DNA from: an uncultured Veillonella sp.
GTDB taxonomy: Bacteria > Bacillota > Negativicutes > Veillonellales > Veillonellaceae
Reading direction: 5' to 3'
Length of the DNA: 26,993 nt
NCBI GenBank assembly: GCA_900550175.1
Contig: URQX01000009.1
Coordinates: 1 to 26,993, forward strand
Part shown: one piece after another, positions 13,847 to 21,623 of the stretch
Numbering within the stretch: position 1 is the first letter of the stretch
Layout: each line of letters begins with the position of its first letter
Notes under the pieces: generated by a model
Databases searched by the model: none
The model's input: only the letters and a program-made list of their open reading frames with translations
Told to the model about the DNA's origin: nothing
Made by a program: the position numbers and the translations under genes

Positions 13847-14743
13847 ATGATACAAGAAATAATTCCACTCACTAGGCCTCGTACATTAGCGGCCGCTTTA
13901 GGGCCTACTATTTTAGGTGCTGCCTTTAGCTATTACGCATTTGGTGCTGCACAAGGTACAGGTCTTGCCATTTTCCATACAGTTTTAATATTCTTAGCCG
14001 TTGTAACAGCTCAAATTGTAGCTAATTTATGGAATGAATATAAAGATTTTAAATCTGGTCTCGATGCGGGGCAAAAGGTCGGCAATGCTGGTTCTATCAC
14101 CCGTGGTGCCATTACACCAGAGCTCATCGTTACCATGATTAAGGTACTCATGGTTGTACCTATTATCATCGGTCTTTATCTATCGGCAACTATCACCTGG
14201 TACTATATTCCAGCAGGTTTTCTTTGCATTCTAATTAGCTTCCTCTATTCTGGTGGTCCAAAACCAATTTCCCGTACACCATTTGGGGAAATTTCCTCTG
14301 GTATCGCTATGGGGTTTGCTATCGTACTCATTACAGGTTATGCCTGGACACGTGACTTATCTTCAGCATTATTAATTCCTGCTATTCCATCTACATTGCT
14401 AGTAGGCTCCATTATGCTTACTAATAACATTCGTGATATTCGAAATGATGAAAGCCATGGTCGTCGTACATTACCAATCGTATTAGGCCGTGAACGTGCC
14501 CTCAGTTTAATGAGCATCACCTACCTATTCAATTTTATTTGGATCCTTGCATGGATTATCGTAGGTCACATGACATGGTTCTCCCTCTTCGCCTTTCTCG
14601 CAGCACCACTAGCTTTCAAAACTGTACATACCTTAAGTACTAAAACAGATGAATTCCTACTAGACAAGGCGATGGGAACCACTGCAGGGGCTGCTATGAT
14701 TTATCAAATCATGTGGTCCATAGGTTTAATTATTGGCAAATAA
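13847..14743 (+). CDS. menA: 1,4-dihydroxy-2-naphthoate polyprenyltransferase (UbiA family)
   Basis: An integral membrane enzyme that attaches the isoprenoid tail to 1,4-dihydroxy-2-naphthoate in menaquinone synthesis. 298 aa with about 8-9 membrane helices. The first Asp-rich motif is NLWNEYKDFKSGLD (60-73: N60, N63, D67, D73) and the second NNIRDIRNDESHGRRTLP (about 193-210), as in MenA. The ATG at 13847 gives the usual N-terminus (PLTRPRTLAAALGP). An in-frame GTG at 13823 overlaps the ribosome binding site and is rejected. No other men genes are adjacent. A distant UbiA paralogue is the only alternative. Confidence 0.88.
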   Translation: MIQEIIPLTRPRTLAAALGPTILGAAFSYYAFGAAQGTGLAIFHTVLIFLAVVTAQIVANLWNEYKDFKSGLDAGQKVGNAGSITRGAITPELIVTMIKVLMVVPIIIGLYLSATITWYYIPAGFLCILISFLYSGGPKPISRTPFGEISSGIAMGFAIVLITGYAWTRDLSSALLIPAIPSTLLVGSIMLTNNIRDIRNDESHGRRTLPIVLGRERALSLMSITYLFNFIWILAWIIVGHMTWFSLFAFLAAPLAFKTVHTLSTKTDEFLLDKAMGTTAGAAMIYQIMWSIGLIIGK

Positions 14744-14796
14744 GTGTTTACCAACACATACATTAAATACAATAAATAAAATTACATAAAATAAAG

Positions 14797-14852
14797 AGAG
14801 ATTTCCAAACACTATCAACTATTTATAGATACTAGTTTGGAAATCTCTTTTT
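14797..14852 (+). terminator. menA terminator
   Basis: AGAGATTTCCAAAC (14797-14810) and GTTTGGAAATCTCT (14835-14848) pair perfectly over 14 bp around a 24-nt loop, followed by TTTT. Confidence 0.75.
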
Positions 14853-14967
14853 GGTATAACTTTAAGTTATGGAGAACTTGTAATAATTCCTTCTTGATAG
14901 ATAGGAAATAATTTAGTACTATTAATGTAATATTTTATATGAAATGATTGTATAAGGAGTGTATCTA

Positions 14968-15789
14968 ATGAGAAAATTTTTAGCATTAGCAGCTACTGTA
15001 ATCCTTGGCGGTGCTTTATTGATCGCTGGTTGCGGTAATGACAATAACAAACAAGCTGCTAACAACGGCAAACAAGTATTAAAAATCGGTGCTACAGCAG
15101 TACCTCACGCAGAAATTTTGGAACAAGTTAAACCTGTCTTGGCAAAAGATGGTATTGATTTACAAATCACTGAATTCACTGATTACAACACACCAAACAT
15201 TGCTTTGGGTGATAAAGAAATCGATGCAAACTTCTTCCAACATGTACCTTACATGGATGAATTCGCAAAAGCTCACAACCTTCCACTAGTATCTGCTGGT
15301 GGTGTTCACCTTGAGCCAATGGGCTTATACTCCCATCAAATTAAAGATTTAAAAGATCTTCCTAAAGGCGCTAAAATCGCTATCCCTAACGACCCTACAA
15401 ACGGTGGTCGTGCATTATTGTTATTGCAAAAAGAAGGTCTTATCACATTGAAAGACTCCAGCAATATCTTGTCTACAATTCAAGATATCACTTCCAATCC
15501 TAATGGTTACCAATTTGTTGAATTAGAAGCAGCTCAAATACCTCGTTCTCTTGACGATGTAGCTTTAGCAGCTATTAACACAAACTATGCATTAAATGCA
15601 GGTCTTAACCCTGGTAAAGATGCATTGGCAATCGAATCTAAAGATTCTCCTTACGTAAACATCGTAACTGTACTTAAAGGCAATGAAAGCGATCCGCGCA
15701 TCAAAAAATTGATGGAAGCACTTCATAGCCCTGAAATCAAAAAATTCATTGAAGAAAAATACAAAGGTGCAGTTGTTCCTGCATTCTAA
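14968..15789 (+). CDS. metQ: MetQ/NlpA-family methionine-binding lipoprotein
   Basis: Substrate-binding protein of a MetNIQ-type ABC importer, anchored by a lipid. The signal has lipobox LIAGC (C22), followed by a polar linker. The mature protein shows family blocks: KIGATAVPHAEILE, DGIDLQITEFTDYNTPN, NALGDKEID-type DANFFQH, LKDLPKGAKIAIPNDPTNGGRALLLL and a C-terminal SPEIKKFIEEKYKGAVVPAF-like block. AAGGAG is 8 nt before the ATG at 14968, so the longer frame from 14959 is not used. No metN or metI is next to it. The substrate (L- or D-methionine) is inferred from the family. I saw no S-box or T-box in its leader. Confidence 0.93.
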   Translation: MRKFLALAATVILGGALLIAGCGNDNNKQAANNGKQVLKIGATAVPHAEILEQVKPVLAKDGIDLQITEFTDYNTPNIALGDKEIDANFFQHVPYMDEFAKAHNLPLVSAGGVHLEPMGLYSHQIKDLKDLPKGAKIAIPNDPTNGGRALLLLQKEGLITLKDSSNILSTIQDITSNPNGYQFVELEAAQIPRSLDDVALAAINTNYALNAGLNPGKDALAIESKDSPYVNIVTVLKGNESDPRIKKLMEALHSPEIKKFIEEKYKGAVVPAF

Positions 15790-15802
15790 GGTATAAAGTG
15801 AA

Positions 15803-15829
15803 AGAGACCACATATGTGGTCTCTTTTTT
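15803..15829. terminator. Bidirectional terminator between metQ and cdd
   Basis: A perfect palindrome with arms AGAGACCACAT/ATGTGGTCTCT (15803-15824), preceded by A and followed by T6. It abuts the cdd stop codon at 15830. Confidence 0.9.
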
Positions 15830-16225
15830 CTATAAGCTTTCAGCACCAAATCTAAATGGTAATAACTCATCAAGACTAACAACTCTATAATTGCCTTTTA
15901 GATTAGCCAAAATAATCTGTGGTATTTCAAATTCAGAAATCACCTGGCGACAAGCGCCACAAGGTGCACAAGGTCCTTCCGTATCAGCAACTACGGCAAG
16001 GGCCTTAAATTTTGTATGCCCTTCTGAAACAGCTTTAAATATAGCAGTTCGTTCTGCACAGTTCGTTAAGCCATAGGAAGCATTTTCTATATTGCAGCCT
16101 TCATAGATACTCCCATCCTCGCATACAAGGACTGCACCTACACCAAAATGGGAATAAGGACTATAGGTTTTCTCACGAGCTACTATGGCACGATCAATAA
16201 GCTTTTGAATTTCCTGTTCCGTCAT
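15830..16225 (-). CDS. cdd: Cytidine deaminase
   Basis: Deaminates cytidine and deoxycytidine to uridine and deoxyuridine for pyrimidine salvage. The small homotetrameric type: zinc ligands C56, C89 and C92, catalytic E58 in NCAERTA, and PCGACRQVISE. The substrate loop YSPYSHFGVGA is present. Two starts fit: the ATG at 16225 (131 aa, AAGGA at 7 nt) matches family length best, and the ATG at 16246 (138 aa, AGGA at 7 nt) is also possible. The gene follows the nucleoside phosphorylase with little or no gap and is the last gene of the salvage operon. Confidence 0.95.
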   Translation of the reverse strand: MTEQEIQKLIDRAIVAREKTYSPYSHFGVGAVLVCEDGSIYEGCNIENASYGLTNCAERTAIFKAVSEGHTKFKALAVVADTEGPCAPCGACRQVISEFEIPQIILANLKGNYRVVSLDELLPFRFGAESL

Positions 16226-16256
16226 ATCAGTTTCCTTTTCTATCATATGGACATCC

Positions 16257-17558
16257 TCATTCCACCATATCAAGAATCGTATCCACTACAATTGGTGCAG
16301 TTTTGCCAACGGTAATTGACTCTAAATATGTTTTACTAGCATTGGCGAGCAAGCTTTCATCTGAAGCATACAAGGTAGCTATACTTTCACCAGCTCGAAC
16401 AGTATCACCTGTTTTCTTATGCATTACGATGCCCGCACTATAATCAATAGGACCATCCTTAACGGTGCGACCAGCCCCAAGCATAACAGATGCAATACCA
16501 CATTGTTCTGTATTCATGTGTGTAATGTAACCATCTTGAGGCGCTGTAACATCATAGGTAAATTTTCCGATTGCTAATAAGCTTTCATCATCAAGAACTC
16601 GGCTGTCTCCACCTTGAGCATCAATCATCATGCGCAATCGTTCAAGAGCTGATCCTGAATTAAGGGCCTCTTGTACACGACTGAGAGCCGTTTCATAATC
16701 ACAAATTTGGCTTAATACGAGCATATGAGCTGCCATAATAACACATTCATGAGTTAAATCCTCTGGGCCATGACCTTTCAACGTATCAATAACCTCGCGG
16801 ATTTCCAAAGCATTACCAATGGCATGACCCAGTGGTCTATCCATATCGGTTAAAACAGCCTTAATAGAGCGGCCATTTTCCGTTCCAATATCTACCATTG
16901 CTTTAGCCAATGCACGAGCATCATCTAAGGTTTTCATAAAGGCCCCACTGCCAACCTTTACATCCAATAAAATGGCTTGTGCTCCAGAGGCTAATTTTTT
17001 ACTCATTACAGAGGATGCAATCAGCGGAATGCTATCTACGGTGCCCGTTACATCTCGCAATGCATAGAGTTTTTTATCTGCTGGTGCTAGTCCTTCGGAC
17101 TGACCGATTACAGCCAAGCCTATTGTATTGACCTGATTAATAAATGCCTCTTGGTCCAATGACACCTTTAGATTTGGTATGGATTCCATCTTATCGATAG
17201 TGCCGCCCGTATGACCTAAGCCACGGCCCGACATTTTCGCTACCTTGCCTCTACAAGCAGCTACCAAAGGTCCTATGATAAGAGTTGTCTTATCCCCTAC
17301 ACCACCTGTACTATGCTTATCTACTGTTATCCCATCGATATCGGCTAAATCTACCATATGCCCCGACTGTGCCATCGCCATGGTCAACGTACCTAGTTCA
17401 CGAGCATTCATCCCATTAAATACAATGGTCATCAATAAGGCACTCACTTGATAGTCGGGGATATCCCCATTTACATAGCCAGAGATAAGAAAACGAATTT
17501 CCTCATCTGTTAAGGGTAAATTCGACCGTTTTTTTAGAATAATATCATACATGCGCAT
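16257..17558 (-). CDS. pdp: Pyrimidine-nucleoside phosphorylase
   Basis: Phosphorolyses uridine, deoxyuridine and thymidine to base plus (deoxy)ribose-1-phosphate. 433 aa, full length. The phosphate-binding KHSTGGVGDK is at 81-90, MSGRGLGHTGGTIDKMES follows, and the C-terminal barrel-sandwich domain is intact (SAGIVMHKKTGDTV). The N-terminus MRMYDII matches the Bacillus Pdp start, with GGCGG 7 nt upstream. An imperfect hairpin lies between it and deoC. Its deoxyribose-1-phosphate product would need a phosphopentomutase, not seen here, before DeoC can act. deoA is an alternative name. Confidence 0.95.
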   Translation of the reverse strand: MRMYDIILKKRSNLPLTDEEIRFLISGYVNGDIPDYQVSALLMTIVFNGMNARELGTLTMAMAQSGHMVDLADIDGITVDKHSTGGVGDKTTLIIGPLVAACRGKVAKMSGRGLGHTGGTIDKMESIPNLKVSLDQEAFINQVNTIGLAVIGQSEGLAPADKKLYALRDVTGTVDSIPLIASSVMSKKLASGAQAILLDVKVGSGAFMKTLDDARALAKAMVDIGTENGRSIKAVLTDMDRPLGHAIGNALEIREVIDTLKGHGPEDLTHECVIMAAHMLVLSQICDYETALSRVQEALNSGSALERLRMMIDAQGGDSRVLDDESLLAIGKFTYDVTAPQDGYITHMNTEQCGIASVMLGAGRTVKDGPIDYSAGIVMHKKTGDTVRAGESIATLYASDESLLANASKTYLESITVGKTAPIVVDTILDMVE

Positions 17559-17579
17559 GGTTATACCGCCATTCTAAGA

Positions 17580-17606
17580 AACCACCTAAGCACTGCCTAG
17601 GTGGTT
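17580..17606 (-). terminator. Intercistronic hairpin between deoC and the phosphorylase gene
   Basis: AACCACCTA (17580-17588) and TAGGTGGTT (17598-17606) form a 9-bp stem. On the minus strand only TTTCTTA follows, so it is likely a partial terminator or processing site that lowers downstream expression rather than a full stop. Confidence 0.5.
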
Positions 17607-17611
17607 TTCTA

Positions 17612-18274
17612 TTACACTTCTTCGTCTAAATGATCTTTAAGTAATTCTACTGCTGCACTGGCGCCGATACGACTGCAACCTTCTGCAATATAGGCTTTCA
17701 TATCAGAGATAGAACGAATACCACCGGCAGCCTTAATTTTTACATTAGGACCGATGTGTTTCTTAAAGAGTTGAATATCTTCAATACTTGCTCCACTACT
17801 ACCAAAACCTGTAGATGTCTTGATATAGTCGGCACCACCATCTGTAATGCATTTGCAAAGCGCTACCTTTTCAGAATCAGTAAGGTAGCAAGTTTCAATA
17901 ATAACCTTTAAGATTTTATCTCCACAGGCTGCTTTAAGGGCTTTAATTTCAGCAGTAACCGCATCAAAGTCCCCTTGTTTTACATTACCTAGGTTAATAA
18001 CCATATCAATTTCAGAGGCCCCTTCCGAAAGGGCTTGCTTTGTTTCAGCTACCTTCACCTCTGTTGTTTCATAGCCTAAAGGGAAACCAATAACAGTACA
18101 TACATTGAGGCTTGGATATGCTTCATGGGCAGAAGCCACAAAGTCCGGTGGAATACATACAGATGCTGTTTTATAGGCTACGCCAGCGTCACAAATTTCT
18201 TTAATATCATCCCATGTAGCTGTAGGACGCAATAGTGTATGATCCACATAAGATAATAATTCTTTACCTAACAT
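17612..18274 (-). CDS. deoC: Deoxyribose-phosphate aldolase
   Basis: Cleaves 2-deoxyribose-5-phosphate into glyceraldehyde-3-phosphate and acetaldehyde, feeding DNA sugars into glycolysis. 220 aa TIM barrel. The Schiff-base Lys K152 is in YIKTSTGF, the proton-relay acid D90 in EIDMVIN, and the second Lys in VKIKAAGGIR. AAGGAG lies 7 nt upstream of the ATG. It follows the exonuclease gene by 14 nt and is cotranscribed with it. Confidence 0.97.
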   Translation of the reverse strand: MLGKELLSYVDHTLLRPTATWDDIKEICDAGVAYKTASVCIPPDFVASAHEAYPSLNVCTVIGFPLGYETTEVKVAETKQALSEGASEIDMVINLGNVKQGDFDAVTAEIKALKAACGDKILKVIIETCYLTDSEKVALCKCITDGGADYIKTSTGFGSSGASIEDIQLFKKHIGPNVKIKAAGGIRSISDMKAYIAEGCSRIGASAAVELLKDHLDEEV

Positions 18275-18288
18275 AGTGTCTCTCCTTA

Positions 18289-18918
18289 CTAAAAGAACGA
18301 CATTTGCTCTGGCTCAGGTTCTTTATGTAAAGCCTCTTGAGCAGCGCGATTTTTGTCATCAATAAATGGTTCTAGTGGTACACCTGTAGCCTTCAATAAA
18401 TCTGGCAAACTATTAACGCCCTTAGCCTTAGCCGCCTCTAATACAACCTTAGCACATGTTTCCGCATCATCTAATGCGTAATGATGTTTAAACTCAACCC
18501 CGATGTATGCAGCCATTGTATTTAGCTTATGGTTTACTAAATCTGGCCATACTGCACGTGAAAGTTTCACCGTACAAGCATAATCAAGATCAGGCCAAGG
18601 AATTTTATAGTAATCCAGTGTAGCACGCAATACATTCATATCGAATTTTGCATTGTGAGCTACCATAATATTGCCTTTTAAGTGATTTTCGTAGATAGCA
18701 TTCCACAATTGATCAAATGTTTTCTCGTGGATAACATCCTTTGGTTGAATGCCATGAATTTCAATACATTCATCATCGAAGCTCATGAATGGTGGTTTAA
18801 TAAGGCTGTATGCCTTCTTTGTAATCTGTCCATCCTTTACGGTAATAACCGCTAAGGAGCACGCACTATTTTTAAATTTATTAGCTGTTTCAAAGTCTAA
18901 TGCAACAAAATCTAACAT
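18289..18918 (-). CDS. DEDDh 3'-5' exonuclease (DnaQ/PolC-epsilon-like) with a possible clamp-binding tail
   Basis: A stand-alone exonuclease of 209 aa. DEDDh residues are visible: D8 and E10 (LDFETAN), D93 (AHNAKFD), and H146 with D151 (HHYALDDAE). The domain spans about 1-165. A linker then leads to the extreme C-terminus EQMSFF, which resembles the bacterial sliding-clamp pentapeptide (QLSLF type). AAAGGAG lies 4 nt before the ATG. It is the first gene of the deoC-pdp-cdd unit, which would recycle its deoxynucleoside products after dephosphorylation. Whether it acts on DNA at replication forks or on small nucleic acids is not shown. Confidence 0.88.
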   Translation of the reverse strand: MLDFVALDFETANKFKNSACSLAVITVKDGQITKKAYSLIKPPFMSFDDECIEIHGIQPKDVIHEKTFDQLWNAIYENHLKGNIMVAHNAKFDMNVLRATLDYYKIPWPDLDYACTVKLSRAVWPDLVNHKLNTMAAYIGVEFKHHYALDDAETCAKVVLEAAKAKGVNSLPDLLKATGVPLEPFIDDKNRAAQEALHKEPEPEQMSFF

Positions 18919-19021
18919 AGGACTCCTTTCAAATCTATATGTTTCAAAATTTATATATAAGAATTATATTCATTTTCTCCATTTATTATAGCATGAAACA
19001 GTCTATAATCTACTATTCAAG

Positions 19022-19087
19022 GGTGACTAATAGTCACCTCTTTCACATCAATTTTAATTGACAGATGGGCCCTCTGTATGTGAAAAT
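19022..19087 (+). promoter_or_regulatory. Palindrome and pyrF promoter between divergent genes
   Basis: GGTGACTA-A-TAGTCACC (19022-19038) is a perfect 8-bp inverted repeat. Downstream is TTGACA (19058-19063), 18 nt, then GAAAAT (19082-19087) with an upstream TG (extended -10). TTCACAT and ATGTGAA arms also flank the -35 region. It lies between the leftward exonuclease operon and rightward pyrF, so it could control both. Confidence 0.5.
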
Positions 19088-19121
19088 TATTTAGATATAT
19101 ATGTAGTATGGAGGTTGCAAG

Positions 19122-19841
19122 ATGGCAGATGACAGATTAATCGTTGCCCTTGATGTATCCACTATGGATGCGATGAAAGAAATCGTAACATCCCTTGGTG
19201 ATGCGGTTAGCTTTTACAAGGTCGGCATGGAGCTATTCTACGCCGAAGGAGAGCAAACAGTTCGCTATTTACAAGAGCAAAACAAGCAAGTATTTCTTGA
19301 TTTGAAATTACATGATATTCCTAATACGGTAGCGCATGGCGTATCTTCCCTAACACGTTTAGGGGCTAACTTGATCACTATGCATGGTCAAGGTGGTCCA
19401 GTTATGATGAAAGCAGCTGTACAGGCAGCTCGCGAAACAGCTGAACAATTAGGTGTTGAAAGAACTAAATTATTGGCAATTACTGTGTTAACTAGCTTTG
19501 ATGATGAAGCTTGGACTGCAACTGGTGGGCAACTACCTATTTCTGACCAAGTTATTCGTTTAGCAAAGCTTGCTAAAGAATGTGGTATGGATGGCGTTGT
19601 ATGTTCTGCCTTAGAAGCTAAAATGATCCGCGAAGCATGTGGTGATGATTTCCTTATCGTAACACCTGGTATCCGCCCATCCTTTGCAGCAACAAACGAC
19701 CAAAAACGTATTGCTACACCTGCTAGTGCATTACAAGATGGCGCATCTCGCCTCGTTATTGGCCGCCCTATTACACAGGCTGAAAATCCTCGTGAAGCAG
19801 TTCGTTTAATTATTGAAGAAATGGAGAATGTATCCAAATGA
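19122..19841 (+). CDS. pyrF: Orotidine-5'-phosphate decarboxylase
   Basis: Decarboxylates OMP to UMP, the last step of de novo pyrimidine synthesis. 239 aa TIM barrel. The signature DLKLHDIPNTV is at 60-70 with the catalytic D60-K62-D65 set; the N-terminal RLIVALDV and the phosphate-binding TPGIRP and GASRLVIGRPIT blocks are present. GGAGG lies 7 nt upstream. The pyrE start overlaps its stop. The rest of the pyr operon is not in the window. Confidence 0.98.
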   Translation: MADDRLIVALDVSTMDAMKEIVTSLGDAVSFYKVGMELFYAEGEQTVRYLQEQNKQVFLDLKLHDIPNTVAHGVSSLTRLGANLITMHGQGGPVMMKAAVQAARETAEQLGVERTKLLAITVLTSFDDEAWTATGGQLPISDQVIRLAKLAKECGMDGVVCSALEAKMIREACGDDFLIVTPGIRPSFAATNDQKRIATPASALQDGASRLVIGRPITQAENPREAVRLIIEEMENVSK

Positions 19842-20425
19842 TGACAGAACAAGAAGTAAAACAATTACTGATCGACACTCAAGCTATTTTAGAAGGTCAC
19901 TTCCTTTTGACATCTGGACTCCACAGCCCAATGTACGTTGAAAAATTCAATGTATTGCAACATCCTAAATACACTGAAACACTTTGTAAAGAATTAGCTG
20001 AACGCTTCCGTGATCAAAATGTAGAACTTGTTATTGGACCTATGACTGGTGGTATCTTACTAGCTCATGAAGTAGGTAAAGCTCTTGGTACACGCGCTAT
20101 CTTCACAGAACGTGAAAAAGGTGTTATGACATTGCGCCGCGGCTTTAAAATTGAGCCAGGCACACGCGTACTTATCGTTGAAGACATCGTAACAACTGGT
20201 GGTTCTGTACAAGAAGTAGTAAATGTTGTAAACCAATCCGGTGGTGAAATCGTAGGTGTAGGTTTGCTCGTTAACCGTTCTGGCGGTAAAGCAGAATTCG
20301 GCGTACCTCACGAAAAAGTACAAGCCTTACTTAACCTCGAAGTTCCTACATACAAACCTGAAGAATGCCCTCTTTGCCAAGACGGCGTAGCTATGACAGA
20401 ACGCGGTTCTAAACACATCAAATAA
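19838..20425 (+). CDS. pyrE: Orotate phosphoribosyltransferase
   Basis: Joins orotate to PRPP to give OMP, the substrate of PyrF. 195 aa. The PRPP-binding motif VLIVEDIVTTGGS is at 111-123, with catalytic-loop basic residues before it (TEREKGVMTLRRG). The C-terminus has PEECPLC, a short CxxC seen in the clostridial/archaeal-type enzyme. Its start overlaps the pyrF stop. The first of two ATG codons is annotated; the second, 3 nt later, is equally possible. Confidence 0.96.
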   Translation: MMTEQEVKQLLIDTQAILEGHFLLTSGLHSPMYVEKFNVLQHPKYTETLCKELAERFRDQNVELVIGPMTGGILLAHEVGKALGTRAIFTEREKGVMTLRRGFKIEPGTRVLIVEDIVTTGGSVQEVVNVVNQSGGEIVGVGLLVNRSGGKAEFGVPHEKVQALLNLEVPTYKPEECPLCQDGVAMTERGSKHIK

Positions 20426-20443
20426 AATCATAAACAGATACAA

Positions 20444-20471
20444 AAAGAGCTCCTTCACTGAGGAGCTCTTT
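20444..20471. terminator. pyrE terminator, bidirectional
   Basis: AAAGAGCTCC (20444-20453) and GGAGCTCTTT (20462-20471), with A-rich and T-rich flanks. It also serves leftward transcripts arriving from the Met/His-rich protein genes. Confidence 0.9.
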
Positions 20472-20509
20472 TTGGTTGTGTGTAGTTATTGTGTGTAAGA
20501 GAGAGATTC

Positions 20510-20588
20510 TGATACGAATGTATCACATAGAGTGTGTGGCTCTATGGTGGCCATGAATGCACTTTCACGACCACGCACTCTGAAAGTG
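20510..20588. repeat. Three consecutive hairpins in the pyrE / Met-His gene intergenic region
   Basis: TGATAC-GAAT-GTATCA (20510-20525), CATAGAG/CTCTATG (20526-20546) and CACTTTC/GAAAGTG (20560-20588) are all perfect stems packed into about 80 nt beyond the stop of the leftward gene. A structured 3' UTR or small RNA is possible. Confidence 0.45.
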
Positions 20589-20615
20589 TTGTGAGAGAAA
20601 AGAATCAATAGAATA

Positions 20616-21083
20616 CTATTGAATTTGAGTAGTCTGTGGTGCACCTTGTTCCACAGATGGTTGAGGTGCATTACCATTTGGTTGCCCACCTTGATGCATT
20701 TGGCCAGGTTGACCTTGCGGAGGCATTTGATGATTATTACATTGTTGTCTCATTTGATGGTTTTGACCTTCAGCTCTCATTTGATGGTTTTGACCTTCTG
20801 CTCTCATAGATTGATCGTTATCTTTTCCATGCATATTATCAACTTGATGATTCATTGGCATATGCTCCATTCGATCATGTCTATGCATTTGGTTATTTTG
20901 ATTTTCTAGTAGCATATCACATTTTTTATCTTGGAAATTGTTTGCATCATCATGATTTTGTTCTACTAACAAGTTCATCTTGATTGGCTCATTATTATTT
21001 TGTACGTCATTAGTAGAAGCAAATGTTACACCGCCAATCCCAAATGCTGCGGTTAATACTGTAGCAATTAAAAGTTTTTTCAT
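20616..21083 (-). CDS. Secreted Met/His/Gln-rich repeat protein, 155 aa
   Basis: The signal peptide is MKKLLIATVLTAAFGIGGVTFAS. The mature part is low-complexity and very rich in Gln, Met, His and Asn. It includes HRHDRMEHMPMNHQ and five degenerate 9-residue units (MRAEGQNHQ twice, then MRQQCNNHQ, MPPQGQPGQ and MHQGGQPNG) encoded by 27-bp repeats. Met and His clusters of this kind bind Cu or other soft metals in several periplasmic proteins, so metal binding is a plausible role but not proven. The signal peptide and the QPNGNA tail resemble the product of 21207-21614, so the two are paralogues. AAAGGTGA lies 4 nt upstream of the ATG. Confidence 0.75.
   Translation of the reverse strand: MKKLLIATVLTAAFGIGGVTFASTNDVQNNNEPIKMNLLVEQNHDDANNFQDKKCDMLLENQNNQMHRHDRMEHMPMNHQVDNMHGKDNDQSMRAEGQNHQMRAEGQNHQMRQQCNNHQMPPQGQPGQMHQGGQPNGNAPQPSVEQGAPQTTQIQ
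20724..20804. repeat. 27-bp tandem repeats within a coding sequence
   Basis: Units begin with CATTTGATG. 20751-20777 and 20778-20804 are almost identical (one base differs) and 20724-20750 is a diverged third unit. They encode the MxxxxxxHQ units of the protein. Confidence 0.8.
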
Positions 21084-21206
21084 ATTTTCACCTTTACCTA
21101 ATATTCAAATACGATTAAAACAACGATATCCTCAGATAGATCTAACTCTATATCTATTAATATCTTAAAATATACGGCTCAATCTATATTAATAGTTTTA
21201 TATATT

Positions 21207-21614
21207 TTATTGAGCTTGTGTCTCACCATTAGGTGCTTGTTCTGAAGCATTACCATTAGGTTGATAACCTTGAGATGGTTGGTCTTGTGGAGACATTTGA
21301 CTATTTTGATACATATGTTGACCATTATTTCGTCCCATACCATCTTGAGGCATCATTTGGTTTTGACAATTTTGGTACATATGTTGACCATTATTTGGCC
21401 CCATACCATCTTGAGGCATCATTTGATTATTTCCATCCATCATATGTTGGTCCATATGCATATTAGAACCATCATGTCTATGTGGTTTTCTAAACTGTTG
21501 TTCATTGGTTTTCATCCATTCACCAAAATTTGGTAAATCATTTACAGCAAAGGATGTACCTACCCCTACAGCACTGATTACAGTTAGAATGGCAGCAATT
21601 ATAATTCGTCTCAT
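21207..21614 (-). CDS. Secreted Met/His-rich repeat protein, 135 aa
   Basis: The signal peptide is MRRIIIAAILTVISAVGVGTSFA. The mature chain has a short ordered part (NDLPNFGEWMKTNEQQF), a HRHDGSNMHMDQHMM cluster and two 22-residue repeats with QMMPQDGMG and NNGQHMYQN, encoded by 66-bp tandem repeats (21310-21441). AAGGAGG lies 4 nt before the ATG. It starts 9 nt after the HAAS gene, in the same unit as PadR. Metal binding is suggested by composition. An adhesin-like or matrix role is an alternative. Confidence 0.75.
   Translation of the reverse strand: MRRIIIAAILTVISAVGVGTSFAVNDLPNFGEWMKTNEQQFRKPHRHDGSNMHMDQHMMDGNNQMMPQDGMGPNNGQHMYQNCQNQMMPQDGMGRNNGQHMYQNSQMSPQDQPSQGYQPNGNASEQAPNGETQAQ
21310..21441. 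repeat. 66-bp tandem repeat within a coding sequence
   Basis: Two copies (21310-21375 and 21376-21441), each starting TACATATGTTGACC, differ at only a few bases. Recent duplication or gene conversion is likely, and copy number may vary between strains. Confidence 0.8.
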
Positions 21615-21623
21615 AGGTCCTCC

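Noticed and set aside
14853..14967. SAM riboswitch upstream of metQ
   Set aside because: I looked for the S-box core and its helices and found only AT-rich sequence.
19388..19864. Long antisense frame opposite pyrF
   Set aside because: pyrF is unmistakable on the other strand. The antisense frame has no recognisable protein.
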